43,021 nt of DNA from Planctomycetota bacterium. GTDB taxonomy: Bacteria; Planctomycetota; B15-G4. The stretch is from contig JAJDEQ010000120.1 of assembly GCA_029259695.1 (NCBI GenBank), forward strand, positions 1 through 43,021. The letters are read 5' to 3'. The notes beneath the pieces were generated by a model. It searched no databases and was not told the DNA's origin. It saw only the letters and a program-made list of their open reading frames with translations. A program made the translations under genes and the position numbers. Below are positions 41,876-43,021 of this stretch, one piece after another (position 1 is the first letter of the stretch; the number at the start of each line of letters is the position of its first letter).

Positions 41876-42810
41876 CGGTTCGCCGCCAACGGCTGCTCGG
41901 CCAGCTTCTGTTCCCAGCGCCTCCGGTCCTGGGCCAGTTCGCCCTCCTCCCGCTCCACGTCGGCCAGCTCGCGCTGGAGTTTCATCGCCTTGCCGTCGAG
42001 CGCGCGCAGCTTCAGGCGCCGGGCGAAGTCGGCCGTCTCGAGCTTGCGCAGGGCGTTGCCGTGGGCCACCTGCTTGGCTTGCACCGCAGCCTCGAGCTCC
42101 TGTTCCCGTCGCGGCAGCTCGATCTCGCGCAGGTCGGCGCTGCGCTCCTCACGCAGCCCGTGGCGTTCCTCGGCCCGGGTGAGACGCCGGCGCGAGCGGT
42201 TGACCACGATCTCGGCGGCGGCGTCGCCCAGGTCGGCATCGGCGTACATGAGCTCGAGCTGGGCCAGTTCCTCACGCGTCTCGAGCAGGCGGTCGTAGGA
42301 GCTGCCCACTTCGAGCGCATTCTCACGCAGGCGCCGGTCCCGCTCCACGCCGCGGAAGTGCTCGAGCTGCTCGGTGGCGATGCGCAGTTCGCGCTCGGCG
42401 GCCGTGCGGGCCACGTCATCACTGGCGCGCTCGCTCTCGTGCTGGATGGCGAGTTGGGCCTGCTCGTCCGCGAGGTTCTCGAAGTCGCGCGCGTGGTCTT
42501 CCCGACGGCGCGCGAGCTTGCGCTGCCGACCGTCGAACTCCCGGCTCTTGGTGAGGTAGTCCTCGGAAGAGGGATCGTCGTCGACCCGTTGCGGCGCCGC
42601 GGCCGCCGGCGTCGCTTCGGGGAGCGGTTGGGCCAGCACCGCCTCGGTCACGGCACCCGGGTCGCCCTGGGCCTCGAGCTGGGCGAGTTGCTCGGCCGTG
42701 ATGCGTGTGCCACTAGTGTGCTGGCAGGCGACGGTGAGCAGGGCAACGCCGCCGAGGACGGCCGTCCCCAGGGCAGCGGACATCGAGTGGGGGTTGAACA
42801 CCGGGCGCAT
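41872..42810 (-). CDS. Coiled-coil lipoprotein
   Basis: The protein is 312 residues. The ATG at 42810 has a near-perfect ribosome site, AAGGAGGAG, and begins a lipoprotein signal, LGGVALLTVAC with C29. Residues about 30-85 are Ala/Pro/Gln-rich. From about 90 to 305 almost the whole chain is charged heptad-type helix (RQRKLARRREDHARDFENLA, ELRIATEQLEHFRGVERDRR, RREQELEAAVQAKQ), predicting long coiled coils in the periplasm. I do not recognise the family. It is the first gene of a two-gene unit with the toroid protein, which starts within its stop codon. The upstream 211 bases hold a hexanucleotide repeat and no gene. Confidence 0.85.
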   Translation of the reverse strand: MRPVFNPHSMSAALGTAVLGGVALLTVACQHTSGTRITAEQLAQLEAQGDPGAVTEAVLAQPLPEATPAAAAPQRVDDDPSSEDYLTKSREFDGRQRKLARRREDHARDFENLADEQAQLAIQHESERASDDVARTAAERELRIATEQLEHFRGVERDRRLRENALEVGSSYDRLLETREELAQLELMYADADLGDAAAEIVVNRSRRRLTRAEERHGLREERSADLREIELPRREQELEAAVQAKQVAHGNALRKLETADFARRLKLRALDGKAMKLQRELADVEREEGELAQDRRRWEQKLAEQPLAANR

Positions 42811-42812
42811 GG

Positions 42813-42821
42813 CTCCTCCTT
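42813..42821 (-). promoter_or_regulatory. Strong ribosome binding site of the coiled-coil lipoprotein
   Basis: AAGGAGGAG on the minus strand ends two bases before the ATG at 42810, with its GGAGG core five bases away. It decides this start over an in-frame ATG at 42882. It is the best Shine-Dalgarno sequence I noticed in the window. Confidence 0.7.
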
Positions 42822-42973
42822 GAGATCCCGAGCACCCCGGCGGCACAGGTGAGCCGGAGCGCGAAGGCCCGATGATACGCACACGTAACGCGCGGAACGA
42901 TCAGCCGAGAAGCTGGGGGTCCAGAGGAGGAAGCCCCCATGTCGTGCCATTCGGCCTTGCCCACCCCCACCCA

Positions 42974-43015
42974 CCCGTCCCCGTCCCCGTCCCCGTCCCC
43001 GTCCCCGTCCCCGTC
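42974..43015. repeat. Hexanucleotide tandem repeat (cccgtc) at the window end
   Basis: Seven perfect units of cccgtc run from 42974 to 43015 and an imperfect unit reaches the window edge, so the array may continue. It lies about 165 bases upstream of the coiled-coil lipoprotein start. No frame across it looks like a gene. Confidence 0.92.
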
Positions 43016-43021
43016 CCGGTC

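Overview
The window is about 43 kb of very GC-rich bacterial DNA with densely packed genes. Three features point to a Planctomycetota-type bacterium, possibly a metagenomic contig: several secreted FG-GAP/VCBS proteins, two of them ending in an ASPIC/UnbV domain; an ECF sigma factor translationally coupled to a large Ser/Thr kinase with a TPR tail; and many TPR, beta-propeller and lipoprotein genes. This placement is inferred from family content and is not proven. I saw no tRNA, rRNA, transposase, integrase or CRISPR array.

Layout. 1-14244 is on the minus strand: a secreted collagen-like Gly-X-Y protein cut by the window edge, a beta-propeller protein carrying two c-type haem motifs, a long Lhr helicase, and a glycosyltransferase coupled to a large unrecognised protein. 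14440-18015 holds an HD-domain protein (+), then an orphan ExbD/TolR protein and a dynamin-like GTPase (both -). After a 367-base divergent gap come a radical SAM protein with an unusual N-terminal cysteine domain and an SGNH-TPR protein (+). These run toward a CRTAC1-type lipoprotein and a TPR lipoprotein (-). 24555-27053 (+) is a compact set of an EEP-family hydrolase, an unknown lipoprotein and a membrane-anchored TIR protein; this is the best candidate here for an undescribed system. 27109-36147 (-) holds the kinase/sigma pair, an FG-GAP protein, an aminotransferase and a second CRTAC1-type protein. 36294-40491 (+) holds a spermidine-synthase-like protein, a YtcJ-type amidohydrolase lipoprotein, a homocysteine S-methyltransferase-like protein and a small membrane protein. 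The window ends with a coiled-coil lipoprotein coupled to a squalene-cyclase-like toroid protein (-).

Two themes recur. First, neighbouring genes often overlap by four bases using GTGA or TTGA as well as ATGA, so many real starts are not ATG. Second, short tandem repeats are frequent and usually in frame (multiples of 3 bases). They lie in a lipoprotein signal sequence, a kinase N-terminus, an extramembrane loop of the TIR protein, the amidohydrolase tail and the collagen-like gene. Two more arrays (11 bp and 6 bp) are intergenic. On the + strand, very long open frames lie opposite real minus-strand genes; they are GC-driven shadows and were left out.
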